Assembly: GCA_021234155.1 (NCBI GenBank) | Contig: JAJEKV010000018.1 | Coordinates: 19,257,423-19,321,422, forward strand | DNA: 64,000 nt | DNA from: Isoetes taiwanensis | Lineage: Eukaryota > Streptophyta > Lycopodiopsida > Isoetales > Isoetaceae | Direction of reading: 5' to 3' | Part shown: positions 32,574-44,417 of the stretch, piece after piece | Position numbering within the stretch: the first letter of the stretch is position 1 | Layout of the letters: the number at the start of each line of letters is the position of its first letter | Notes under the pieces: generated by a model | What the model was told of the DNA's origin: nothing | What the model saw: only the letters and a program-made list of their open reading frames with translations | Database searches by the model: none | Position numbers and translations under genes: made by a program

Positions 32574-33488
32574 TGGCAGCTCCACGAATATATCTACGCT
32601 CAGGACGTATACATCTGAGGACTTCCCCCTCCCATGGCAATCAGCTCACCATGAGTAGGGCCCTCCGTCTAACTCGGACCATCCGTGGTGAAGGACACGG
32701 AGGTGTCATTCGGCCCACGCCTTCAATGGGACTCCTAAGATGCGGAAGCGTGAATACATGTTAGCACACAACATAAATCATACATAAATAACCACCACGA
32801 AGGGTGGCACATCCATCCAAGTACTAGCGGCAAAGAAGATGCATCTAGTCCTAAGGAAAACACCCCAAACCCGAGGGTTCTACCCGGCTCACGTGAGGAT
32901 GGGTGGACGGCTCGGTCTCAAGAGATCGTGACAGAGGTATAAACTGGCGTTACTGGCATAGAAACGATGGCTAGGGTTGTCCACTCCATCCGCCCCTCCT
33001 GTGCACACTTTTGCGGATGAGTTGAATCAAGCTATGGCGCCATTGTAGCCTTCAAAGGCGCAATCCCAAGGAATCACCCGCCGGGACTACTCGGGTTACA
33101 TCTCCCCGATCCGATGAGGCGGGAGGAGAAGTGTCCCTTCTAGAGTCGCGGTGAATCCATGGGTGAGCTAGAGGACACGATGCCGCATCGCGACCCCCGA
33201 TCCGTGCGGAGCTTACTCCCCTAACTTTATCTTCAAAGTGCGGGATGATCACACCACTGTACCCGGGGAGTGTCGGACCCATACCCGCCCTCGTGGCCAG
33301 GCTATTAGGCCTAGCTCACTGAAGGAGTCCCCGTAGCCTTTTATGCTCAGGCGAGACCCCACCCCACACTTCATCACTACGGTCCCTTATCTGGTGCTTC
33401 AATGATGCCATAGATTTACCATTAATTATTTATAGTGATGTGTCATGTATTTATACCCAAAAGGCATATAAATACGTGGAACGTCACA
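32574..33488 (-). mobile_element. 5' LTR of family X copy II, internally deleted and truncated
   Basis: 32610-33417 matches 25425-26250. At about 33417 (CATAGATT) it jumps to sequence equivalent to 26927 (TACCATTAATTATT), losing about 680 bp, and continues through the TATA pair to 33488, where it is cut by a TRIM-like fragment. Confidence 0.75.
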
Positions 33489-33630
33489 ATAAGAGGATGG
33501 GATGGATTTCCTATAAACATCCAAGTGATTTAGCTGGAGTGGTCAAGGGACGAACCACATCTTTAAGATGGGAACGAAAGGAATGTAAGGTAAAAAAAAG
33601 TGTTGAAAATCACCCACTTAAAAAATTGAT
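33489..33630 (+). mobile_element. TRIM-like segment B remnant and spacer
   Basis: ATAAGAGGATGGGATGG begins a segment B missing its first bases and its TTACA end. It is followed by the spacer carrying the CACATCTTTAAGATGGGAACG variant that otherwise occurs only at 25400-25420. Confidence 0.8.
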
Positions 33631-35264
33631 CAGTTTATGCAGGTTGTGGAAACGAGATTGCCTAAAGTGCATATATGATGCATAATATTGTCTCTAATTC
33701 TTTCTATCTACTTTCTATCTACTTTCTATCTACAACACACTCTTACCTTAAAAGAATAAAAAATAAAAAACTAGCAAAAATGCAGGCTTGGGGTAAAGCT
33801 ATGGTTTTAGAGAGATGAGAAGGTTGGAAAAGTCATTGGTTTGTAAATGGACAAAATACAAATTTGCAATTCACAAATAGAGGAATAAAATAGAATCAAT
33901 TTGGAGGACATATGATATATCATGTGGTAGTTTGAATGATTCAAAGTCTAGGGTACATGTTTAGCAGAATAACATGTAACCATAAATGTTGATGGTGATG
34001 TGTTTATTTCATAACCCAATGGGTTTTATATGTTTCAAAATAATTCAAGGAGAATTTAAAACCCAAATAAAATGGTTTCCAAAAAAAAAGAGCGTTGGCA
34101 TCTTTAGGGATCTGAGATGAACCATTCAATGGAATATGTTGTAGTTGATGCTTATTTTTTATAGCTATTGTCTAGAGGTGCGATATAGCATGACAGTCTA
34201 CAACTTTAGAGAACTTGATTGACATTTTTTAATCATTAACATATATTCTCCATAGCAAATACAATTGAACATTTTATACAGCTTTTGAAGCATGGACAAC
34301 AATTGGCCCCAAGGAGAACAATTGTATCATAATGGAGAACATGGAAGACACCTTTTATGCAAATTCTCAAAATCTAGATGTCATCTCATCCAGCATGTTC
34401 TGCAAATGAGTTATTTTTAGATTTATATGTTTCATCACCAACACAAAAAGTGCAGATTCTTATGTTGACAAATCGAAGAAACATGTAATCAAAGATGTAC
34501 TAGAGATTGTAGAGAAAACTAGTTGCCAATGCAAATTCGTAAAATTTTCACCAAGAATATTCCACCCTAAAATATGTATATGACCAATATCACATCTGAA
34601 GCTATTTGTTCAAAACATTCAAATATTAAAGACGGAAATGGATTCCATATCTCTAAGCTTGCTGGAGTGCCAGCTTTGCGAGACTACTCTAATAACTTAT
34701 GTATTCTATGTTTCATACGTATGAAGGTTGATTTGAATATGCATATGAAGATTGATTTGAATACTCATGCAATTGACTATAAAAAGCACTTCAAAATTAA
34801 TTGGGATAGAGTAAATAAACACCTTTCCATCCAGTACGTCGTGGATAAAACAGTTCAATACGGCCTCAATTTTGCAATACACACATCCAGTGTACATATT
34901 CTCATCACCCAAATGTGTCGTGCTTCCTTAAGAAAACAAAAAATAAAGGATGCAATATTTTAGGGGAACGTTTCTAAGTCTTGACTTAACTGATATACGA
35001 GATAAATCTTATGTTTTAAAAAAGTTTATACTTTTGCAAGTATTGTACTTTACATGAGCTAAAACTTGCAAGTCATATGGGTTATTGTTAGAAGAAGTGC
35101 ATGTGCTTTCAAAAATGAATCAATTTTGATACAGGTACCTGGAAGAGCTCTGGGCAGAACCTTGTTATGTCGAAGAGCTAATGCCTTTACGTGGAAAGTG
35201 TCTGAAGGACATGTCAAAGCATGTGCCTCTACCCACTGCAATGTGTACTGTAACTATAGATGTA
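33631..35264. other. No recognisable gene
   Basis: AT-rich. A 129-codon plus frame at 34574-34963 shows no motif and includes a local repeat (AAGGTTGATTTGAATATGCA, then AAGATTGATTTGAATACTCA). CTTTCTATCTA is repeated near 33706-33733. Confidence 0.5.
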
Positions 35265-35293
35265 CTAGAAACATGTGCCCGGCGATGCCGGGC
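35265..35293 (-). mobile_element. Helitron-type 3' terminus
   Basis: On the minus strand the hairpin GCCCGGCATCGCCGGGC (35293-35277) is followed eight bases later by CTAG (35268-35265) and T. Same architecture as at 9509 and 57176; the body would extend to the right. Confidence 0.65.
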
Positions 35294-35398
35294 ATTATCA
35301 TGAACGTGTAAGACGGATAGATGCAATGTATAGAATGTCATAGATGTAATATGTAACATTTATAGATATGCTCCTACACATTTTCCAGTGGCTCACAT

Positions 35399-35560
35399 TT
35401 GCACATAAAGAGGCATAGAAGAATCGCATCTGTTCGCACTGGTGCACACTGCCTCAGAATTGAAACAGGCAAATGGGACCATGGGGAACGTGCAAGGTAT
35501 GTCAATGTTGCTAGGTGGGAGCCATTGAAGATGAATGCTATACTCCTCAGCTTCATCCAG
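35399..35560 (+). pseudogene. Second copy of the RT-tail-like fragment
   Basis: The plus frame reads RRIASVRTGAHCLRIETGKW, closely matching the minus frame at 2842-3045 for about 20 residues, then loses the CxxC and IEDE.H features. It lies just inside the Helitron-type end at 35265. Together with 35765-35885 it forms a block inverted relative to 2551-3045, so both derive from one element family. Confidence 0.4.
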
Positions 35561-35764
35561 TGTTTGCGACTATTTGAGCATGATATGATGATTCAATTAC
35601 ACCTTATGGACTGCTAAATGTGCTCCTGCGAACACCTACAGTAATGGCATTATCATTCTATATCTTGGAGGTTCTCCACATGCAAGATGAAATATGTTTT
35701 GCATCATCACATTAATAAGTACAAATATACAAATGTACAATCTACCAGCAATTCTATAATTGTT

Positions 35765-35815
35765 AAAGCTTTTCCCTTGAAAACCCTTCGAGGTGGGGGT
35801 CTTTTAATCCTACAA
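35765..35815. repeat. Dispersed GC-rich hairpin block, copy 2 (inverted)
   Basis: Reverse complement reads GGATTAAAAGACCCCCACC then TCGAAGGGTTTTC, aligned with 2618-2666. Stem pairing is poor here. Flanking 35816-35885 also aligns with 2551-2617 (ATCGTCCA, CTATGGGA). Confidence 0.5.
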
Positions 35816-35885
35816 AGTATAGTTTTGTTGTGCTATTTTCTTTATATTAGATCCCATAGACCCGCTGGTGCCCATGGACGATAGA

Positions 35886-37163
35886 AGTCAATTCAGTTCA
35901 ATTCAATTTAATTCTTACTGTTAAAAACATTCCAAAAGGTTTATAAGGGAGCATTAGTCGTATGTGAGGATGGTGGTAATGGTACTTGTATATTTATAGT
36001 GCTTTGGTTTTATGGAAGTGCATAAATGTAATTGGTGCATTATATATCTAGCTTCCATCTGACCAAAATTTACAATGTTTAACGTCCGCATAAAGAGTGG
36101 TTGAATTGATGAACCAATTTGATGAATACTATCACCCAGCATCAAAGGCTTTGTTTCGCAATGGCGGAGATGTTAGAATGATTCTTTGAATGTAAAAAGA
36201 CCATGGAGTTAACAATATACATCTAAATTAAAGACGTGTTGATCTATATAGATCCGAGATATAAGATTTTGTTGCTTAGACATAATGGACACTCAATAAA
36301 TGTGGTGGAAAATGAGAGTAAATAATGTTTCGACTTGTATGCTTTTGGAAGATCAAAACAATTCATGAAATACCCCAAACTTATAAACTTACAAATTAAA
36401 TAAGGTAGGTTAACAAATCCGATACAAATGCCACTCTTATTCCATATAAAAAGTCAATTCTCCTACGAAACAAAAGAAATTGACCATCGGAGTACTGCTC
36501 CTTGAATATAACATCTAAGGAATCTGCTAAATGGAGCTCCTTGGCTAGTGATTTGCATGGTACTACCACATAATATTCCACATAAGAATAGTTCTTTACG
36601 ATTATTGTAATCTGCTACATATTAAACCCAAAGAGGTCTTTAAATGCATACCCTTGTATACGATCATATTCTTCTTTGCATTATTCTAGAATGGGACTCG
36701 CATGAAACCAACAAACCGCCCGACTTAGACTTGCTTCTCATTCATCTCAGCAGATTTTCTACAATGGTGGATAGTGGGTAGCCGCACACATGCGAACTAC
36801 CCATAAAAAATAAAGGGAAAATCCAATTATATCATTTGGACCCCAACAAAATACAATGCTAATAGAGACTGGGCTAGTGTACTGCTTAGAAAGCTTATCA
36901 GGGATTAAAAACCTCGCCCTTTCGGGTTTCGAGGAAAAACCCTAGTGATAAGCTAACCGACAAGGGGCTTGGACAAGCGTAAAGGCATAAAAAATCGCTC
37001 CCAAAACCCACGAATGGAAAAGTCGAAAGCAGATGCCGCTCGCTAACTGTACACGCACATCACCAACAAAACAACAAGACAAAACAAACCTCCCGAGTGG
37101 AGGGCTGATTCTGATTAGCGTGCCCTTGCGATAAAAATAGAATAACAAAGAGGGGAGGGTGGG
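35886..37163. other. No supported gene; hairpin block copy 3 at 36901-36945
   Basis: At 36901 GGATTAAAAA is followed by CCTCG (36912-36916), an inner CCC/GGG pair, and CGAGG (36930-36934), then AAAAACCCTAGT. A minus frame at 36396-36581 (VVVPCKSLAKELHLADSLD) is protein-like and could be an exon of the gene at 37702-55242, but no phase could be established. ATTCTAGAATGGGACT with AAACCAACAAACCGCCCGA at 36684-36722 recurs at 37341-37380. Confidence 0.35.
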
Positions 37164-37703
37164 TTCAAAGAGAATAAGGTAATGCTTTGAGAGAGAGAGA
37201 GAGGAAGCCCGATGAGAAGTCGGCGTAAGCGCCCTAAAATAGCGAACTCCCAACGACGAGCATGAGCATCCGCATGCATGCAAAACATGCATGCTCGTCC
37301 CATTCTAGAATGGCGATCCGATGTCTCGGATCGATGGGATTCTAGAATGGGACTTCATATGAAACCAACAAACCGCCCGAATACCAAAGGACTTCCTTAA
37401 CAAACTAGAATCGAGGGCCGAAGGTCACGGGATGAAGGCTAAAAGGCGAGAAAGGACAACATGAAAGAAACGCCAAATTGGCCAAACCAAGGCGAGGAAG
37501 AAGCCCCTCCCGCACGGAAACAATTCAAAGAGAATAAGATGCTAGAGAGAGAGAGAGGAAGCGCCGATGAGAAGTCGAAGCGGCAGCGCGCCTAAAATAG
37601 CGAACTCCCAACCAGAACGAGCATGCGCCGCCCGCATGCATGCAAAACATGCATGCTCGTCCCATTCTAGAATGGCGATCCGATGTCTCGGATCGATGGG
37701 ATT
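37164..37703. repeat. Duplicated 180-bp block with nested hairpins
   Basis: 37164-37343 and 37524-37703 align (offset about 360). Both carry GCATGCATG-CAAAA-CATGCATGC, the palindrome CCATTCTAGAATGG, and GATCCGA-TGTC-TCGGATC. Both also have a GA-repeat tract. It resembles duplicated transposon ends but no target duplication was confirmed. Confidence 0.75.
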
Positions 37704-38112
37704 AATGCCTCACACTATGTTGGATAGTTTTCACTGCATAGCATGGACCAATGCAGTTTCTGCTTGTTAATGCATTTGTACTAATCCAGGCAAAGGCATG
37801 TGGGCACTGAAAGGGTTCTACTGTCAATACACTCCACATGCAGCTGCAACAGAGGCTTATGTACATTATGTCTTCTAGGAATATTGTTGTCACTGCAACT
37901 GTATCCGAATAAGTCAAGTTATGCGAAAAGTCACTAAAACGAAAATGTATATCAGAATAAGCAACTTTAGAGTAGCTTATTAGAAGAATCAGTCCATTTT
38001 CTAACAAATTATGGTCAGCTTCTTTCATGTCTTGTGTAGATTTGTCAGTTAGCCAGTCTACAATGGATAAGCACATGTCTAGAAAGCCAAGATCATCTTC
38101 TGTCATCTTCAC
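37702..38112 (-). pseudogene. Downstream exon candidate of the amplified gene
   Basis: After a CCAG acceptor at 38115-38113 the minus strand stays open for 137 codons, starting VKMTEDDLGFLDMCLSIVDW and ending at a stop at 37702. The opening is strongly protein-like; the last third (after about 37850) overlaps the end of the duplicated palindromic block and may not be coding. It follows the 38455-38579 exon candidate in gene order. Confidence 0.45.
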
Positions 38113-38454
38113 CTGGTTGTCTTGACAACCTTCAAAGTTTTATGCTCCATGCGTTCACAGTATATGATAGGATTAGATGTTAGAATAGTGACACCATCAC
38201 CAAAATAATATACCCAGAGTTCAATTTCTAACTTTGCAAGCAGAAGTATGTCATGTATAGAACCAAAACACTTCAAATTTCGTGGACCTTATTAGAAGTT
38301 GGTGGGTCATATCGACTGGCTAATTTGCGCATTGAGCAAGGAAAAGTGAAGAATATAAGGTGTTGTTTTATACGTAAAAATTCAATTGCAAACATCCTTC
38401 TGCCCAAACAGGACTTCCAACTGCTTGGTGTATTAAGACATCACTTGTCTAAAT

Positions 38455-38579
38455 TCCTAAATACTATTAAACGAATAATGAAGGCTGTAAATATTTCAGT
38501 TTCATCAGCATATTTCATGAGTGGCATATCAGTGAGTAGATGTCTGAATGCTTCTAAAGAAGGTATAGGGAAAAACGTC
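38455..38579 (-). pseudogene. Exon candidate just downstream of the tandem array
   Basis: An acceptor TTTGCAG precedes it, and a donor-like CAA|GTGATG follows. The frame reads TFFPIPSLEAFRHLLTDMPL then MKYADETEIFTAFI, leucine-rich and helix-like. It is the first unique exon after unit 1 in transcription order. Confidence 0.5.
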
Positions 38580-38670
38580 CTGCAAACAATAAGAGCAAGA
38601 TCAACCAAGTGCTCCATGAATGCATTTAAAGACAATGTTGATCGCGACAAAATTATCTAATTTCTTATTT

Positions 38671-40586
38671 ACATAGAAACTTCAAATGGTGTATTTTAAG
38701 AAAGATAAAATGCCACAATGTTTGCGATGGAAGAAAGATCTGTGGTGATCGTAAAACATTGAAAGGAACTCTGTAGCAAATTGATCAAAGATCTGGACAT
38801 TCAAACAACTAAACTTACCTATTTGGAAGAAATGCGACTTAACATTGAGCCTTGTTACTCGTCTCTATGCACGGGCAGTAAGGAGGAAAGAAAGTACCTT
38901 GGAGTACGAAAATTGTAGAACATTAACTTCATGATGGATGCTCCATATGATTAGCGTATACTGATTGAATCAGTCTGCAATAGTTAAAATTATGTGCAGG
39001 CATTAGGATGTCCCTGAGTATTTTACACAATATGGTCAATCCAATTGGATACCTATAAGGAAGTCTTAGATTGGGATGGAATTTGATGTTTGTTACCTCT
39101 CAATTGCAAGAATGAACATAGAATTAGCGAGTCACAAATTAGAATGAAGAGAGAAGAATATGCAAAAAATACATAATTTAAGAAATAATAGAATGTTTAA
39201 TCTTCTGACCTGCATAACAAACTGCTACAGAAATTCCATTGCTCCAATAAATGTTGTGTATGCACATTTACACCAAAAGGCAGCCCATGTTTAAGCACAA
39301 AAGCAAGAAGCTTGAGTTCCACCAAAGGGCTAGCTTCATTCTCCTCCAATAATCGTTGATGCCATAGAGCAAATTATCTCCAGTTTTCAAAAAGCACTTG
39401 GCATGAATCAACTCTTTATCTCTTTGGCAACTTTGTTGAAGTTTCATCTATCTGGTCATTCCTGCAGGCAAAAAATCCAGATAAGACATAGGCCAAGACC
39501 TGTTTAAAGAACAACAAATTCGAAGGAATAAAACTTCATATACATGATGCTGCATGTACAGGATGCAGTGCATGCATTGCGTAATGGAACAGTGACTTTA
39601 ATTGCTGATTGGAGCCACTTTAAAGTGAACGTAAAGTCTAGTGGTAAGAACGGACATAGAGAATACATAAAAGGACATAGAGAATACATATTGATAGAGC
39701 CATACAATCTCTAATAATCTCGCAAAATCCGAATTGGAGTTCAACAACAGTTGCTTTCAATTATCCATGATAAATCAGTATATGTCTGTGTGTTTCTTGT
39801 GCAACGTAAATGAGTTAGTTGCTAAACAGATGTTCTACATCAAAGAGATGTTCTGATAGTTATAGTACAAATAATAGGTGCATAGATCTACAACCTTCAA
39901 ACCTGTGCATGCAACATAAATGTGAAGACTATAAATCAGTTGCTTCCAAGTTAAGCACTACAAATATTTTCTATGCTCTATTACGAATCATCCATAATCT
40001 GTGCTTGATCTTTCTTCTATCAAATGAATCAAAGGAACTTAACTGGTCCATGATCATCATTGGCAACATGGGGCCTGTAACATGGGAGTCGGGCTTGCTA
40101 AAATTAATGTCTAGAAAAAAGCACTAATGGCAATACTCCATTTATGCTAAATTGATAGATGACTAAATCCAGAATTCCAGTAAAGCCAAGCGCTAAAGAC
40201 AATCGAATATAGCTTCAAAAGCTTCAAATACACGATTCTAATAAACACATGCAAGAAATTACCTGAATATTGTGGATGATCGAGGCATAAATCTGGATTA
40301 AGCACTCAAAAACTTAGAAGAGGAACAATAAACCCAGAAATAAGCAGTTTCTAGATTCCAAGGGCTTACCTCAACAGGTTCCATCAAGCACATTATGTCG
40401 GCCCGCGTGAAAAAAGCTACACAACTGAACATCTGTGAGCTTTAAATACCAAGCAGATTATGCCTATTTCGCTCAAGTGCATTGTTCTTAAAAATGACCA
40501 GAGTCCAAGCAAAATAGGAGCATAATCCAAAAGAATGCCATGAGCAAACAAACTCTAATCTGCTATCAAAACAATTTTCCGTATCT
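38671..40586 (-). repeat. Tandem unit 1
   Basis: 1916 bp. The 84-codon exon has a TAA (AGA TAA TTT) and a local rearrangement near 39400-39425. The MEPVE exon is stopped by GGT ATT TAA at about 40440. Confidence 0.9.
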
Positions 40587-42502
40587 ACATAGAAACTTCA
40601 AATGATGTATTTTAAGAAAGATAAAATGCCACAATGTTTGCGATGGAAGAAAGATCTGTGGTGATCGTAAAACATTGAAAGGAACTCTGTAGCAAATTGA
40701 TCAAAGATCTGGACATTCAAATAGCTAAACTTACCTATTTGGAAGAAATGCGACTTAACATTGAGCCTTGTTACTCGTCTCGATGCACGGGCAGTAAGGA
40801 GTAAAGAAAGTACCTTGGAGTACGAAAATTGTAGAACATTAACTTCATGATGGATGCTCCATATGATTAGCGTATACTGATTGAATCAGTCTGCAATAGT
40901 TAAAATTATGTGCAGGCATTAGGATGTCCCTGAGTATTTTACACAATATGGTCAATCCAATTGGATACCTATAAGGAAGTCTTAGATTGGGATGGAATTT
41001 GATGTTTGTTACCTCTCAATTGCAAGAATGAACATAGAATTAGCGAGTCACAAATTAGAATGAAGAGAGAAGAATATGCAAAAAATACATAATTTAAGAA
41101 ATAATAGAATGTTTAATCTTCTGACCTGCATAACAAACTGCTACAGAAATTCCATTGCTCCAATAAATGTTGTGTATGCACATTTACACCAAAAGGCAGC
41201 CCATGTTTAAGCACAAAAGCAAGAAGCTTGAGTTCCACCAAAGGGCTAGCTTCATTCTCCTCCAATAATCGTTGATGCCATAGAGCAAATTATCTCCAGT
41301 TTTCAAAAAGCACAACAGCATGAATCAACTCTTTATCTGCTGGCAACTTTGTTGAAGTTTCATCTATCTGGTCATTCCTGCAGGCAAAAAATCCAGATAA
41401 GACATAGGCCAAGACCTGTTTAAAGAACAACAAATTCGAAGGAATAAAACTTCATATACATGATGCTGCATGTACAGGATGCAGTGCAGGCATTGCGTAA
41501 TGGAACAGTGACTTTAATTGCTGATTGGAGCCACTTTAAAGTGAACGTAAAGTCTAGTGGTAAGAACGGACATAGAGAATACATAAAAGGACATAGAGAA
41601 TACATATTGATAGAGCCATACAATCTCTAATAATCTCGCAAAATCCGAATTGGAGTTCAACAACAGTTGCTTTCAATTATCCATGATAAATCAGTATATG
41701 TCTGTGTGTTTCTTGTGCAACGTAAATGAGTTAGTTGCTAAACAGATGTTCTACATCAAAGAGATGTTCTGATAGTTATAGTACAAATAATAGGTGCATA
41801 GATCTACAACCTTCAAACCTGTGCATGCAACATAAATGTGAAGACTATAAATCAGTTGCTTCCAAGTTAAGCACTACAAATATTTTCTATGCTCTATTAC
41901 GAATCATCCATAATCTGTGCTTGATCTTTCTTCTATCAAATGAATCAAAGGAACTTAACTGGTCCATGATCATCATTGGCAACATGGGGCCTGTAACATG
42001 GGAGTCGGGCTTGCTAAAATTAATGTCTAGAAAAAAGCACTAATGGCAATACTCCATTTATGCTAAATTGATAGATGACTAAATCCAGAATTCCAGTAAA
42101 GCCAAGCGCTAAAGACAATCGAATATAGCTTCAAAAGCTTCAAATACACGATTCTAATAAACACATGCAAGAAATTACCTGAATATTGTGGATGATCGAG
42201 GCATAAATCTAGATTAAGCACTCAAAAACTTAGAAGAGGAACAATAAATCCAGAAATAAGCAGTTTCTAGATTCCAAGGGCTTACCTCAACAGGTTCCAT
42301 CAAGCACATTATGTCGGCCCGCGTGAAAAAAGCTACACAACTGAACATCTGTGAGCTTTAAATACCAAGCAGATTATGCCTATTTCGCTCAAGTGCATTG
42401 TTCTTAAAAATGACCAGAGTCCAAGCAAAATAGGAGCATAATCCAAAAGAATGCCATGAGCAAACAAACTCTAATCTGCTATCAAAATAATTTTCCGTAT
42501 CT
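40587..42502 (-). repeat. Tandem unit 2
   Basis: 1916 bp. Carries the same TAA in the 84-codon exon and the same GGT ATT TAA in the MEPVE exon as unit 1. Confidence 0.9.
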
Positions 42503-44417
42503 ACATAGAAACTTCAAATGGTGTATTTTAAGAAAGATAAAATGCCACAATGTTTGCGATGGAAGAAAGATCTGTGGTGATCGTAAAACATTGAAAGGAA
42601 CTCTGTAGCAAATTGATCAAAGATCTGGACATTCAAACAGCTAAACTTACCTATTTGGAAGAAATGCGACTTAACATTGAGCCTTGTTACTCGTCTCTAT
42701 GCACGGGCAGTAAGGAGGAAAGAAAGTACCTTGGAGTACGAAAATTGTAGAACATTAACTTCATGATGGATGCTCCATATGATTAGCGTATACTGATTGA
42801 ATCAGTCTGCAATAGTTAAAATTATGTGCAGGCATTAGGATGTCCCTGAGTATTTTACACAATATGGTCAATCCAATTGGATACCTATAAGGAAGTCTTA
42901 GATTGGGATGGAATTTGATGTTTGTTACCTCTCAATTGCAAGAATGAACATAGAATTAGCGAGTCACAAATTAGAATGAAGAGAGAAGAATATGCAAAAA
43001 ATACATAATTTAAGAAATAATAGAATGTTCAATCTTCTGACCTGCATAACAAACTGCTACAGAAATTCCATTGCTCCAATAAATGTTGTGTATGCACATT
43101 TACACCAAAAGGCAGCCCATGTTTAAGCACAAACGCAAGAAGCTTGAGTTCCACCAAAGGGCTAGCTTCATTCTCCTCCAATAATCGTTGATGCCATAGA
43201 GCAAATTTTCTCCAGTTTTCAAAAAGCACAAAAGCATGAATCAACTCTTTATCTGCTGGCAACTTTGTTGAAGTTTCATCTATCTGGTCATTCCTGCAGG
43301 CAAAAAATCCAGATAAGACATAGGCCAAGACCTATTTAAAGAACAACAAATTCGAAGGAATAAAACTTCATATACATGATGCTGCATGTACAGGATGCAG
43401 TGTAGGCATTGCGTAATGGAACAGTGACTTTAATTGCTGATTGGAGCCACTTTAAAGTGAACGTAAAGTCTAGTGGTAAGAACGGACATAGAGAATACAT
43501 AAAAGGACATAGAGAATACATATTGATAGAGCCATACAATCTCTAATAATCTCGCAAAATCCGAATTGGAGTTCAACAACAGTTGCTTTCAATTATCCAT
43601 GATAAATCAGTATATGTCTGTATGTTTCTTGTGCAACGTAAATGAGTTAGTTGCTAAACAGATGTTCTACATCAAAGAGATGTTCTGATAGTTATAGTAC
43701 AAATAATAGGTGCATAGATCTACACCTTCAAACCTGTGCATGCAACATAAATGTGAAGACTATAAATCAGTTGCTTCCAAGTTAAGCACTACAAATATTT
43801 TCTATGCTCTATTACGAATCATCCATAATCTGTGCTTGATCTTTCTTCTATCAAATGAATCAAAGGAACTTAACTGGTCCATGATCATCATTGGCAACAT
43901 GGGGCCTGTAACATGGGAGTCGGGCTTGCTAAAATTAATGTCTAGAAAAAAGCACTAATGGCAATACTCCATTTATGCTAAATTGATAGATGACTAAATC
44001 CAGAATTCCAGTAAAGCCATGCGCTAAAGACAATCGAATATAGCTTCAAAAGCTTCAAATACACGATTCTAATAAACACATGCAAGAAATTACCTGAATA
44101 TTGTGGATGATCGAGGCATAAATCTAGATTAAGCACTCAAAAACTTAGAAGAGGAACAATAAATCCAGAAATAAGCAGTTTCTAGATTCCAAGGGCTTAC
44201 CTCAACAGGTTCCATCATGCACATCATGTCGGCCCGCGAGAAAAAAGCTACACAACTGAACATCTGTGAGCTTAAAAGACCAAGCAGATTATGCCTATTT
44301 CGCTCAAGTGCATTGTTCTTAAAAATGACCAGAGTCCAAGCAAAATAGGAGCATAATCCAAAAGAATGCCATGAGCAAACAAACTCTAATCTGCTATCAA
44401 AATAATTTTCCGTATCT
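42503..44417 (-). repeat. Tandem unit 3, exons open
   Basis: 1915 bp. The 84-codon exon (43042-43293) and the MEPVE exon are both without stops, the only unit where this is so. Confidence 0.9.
43042..43293 (-). CDS. 84-codon exon in unit 3 (open copy)
   Basis: Bounded by acceptor GCCTGCAG and donor CAG|GTCAGA on the minus strand. It starts one base into a codon and reads NDQIDETSTKLPADKELIHA, later LEENEASPLVELKLLAFVLK and LEQWNFCSSLLCR. The length of 252 bp keeps phase. Charged and leucine-rich, helix-like; no family recognised. Open homologue in unit 4 at 44957-45208. In units 1, 2, 5 and 6 the AAA codon of WRKFALW is TAA. Confidence 0.6.

Noticed and set aside
34574-34963. 129-codon plus-strand frame
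   Set aside because: No motif, AT-rich, includes a local duplication, and no splice context.
39819-42043. 102-codon plus-strand frames repeated in the array (39819-40127, 41735-42043)
   Set aside because: Repetition comes from the tandem units; the strand is opposite to the exons and no splice sites or motifs support coding.
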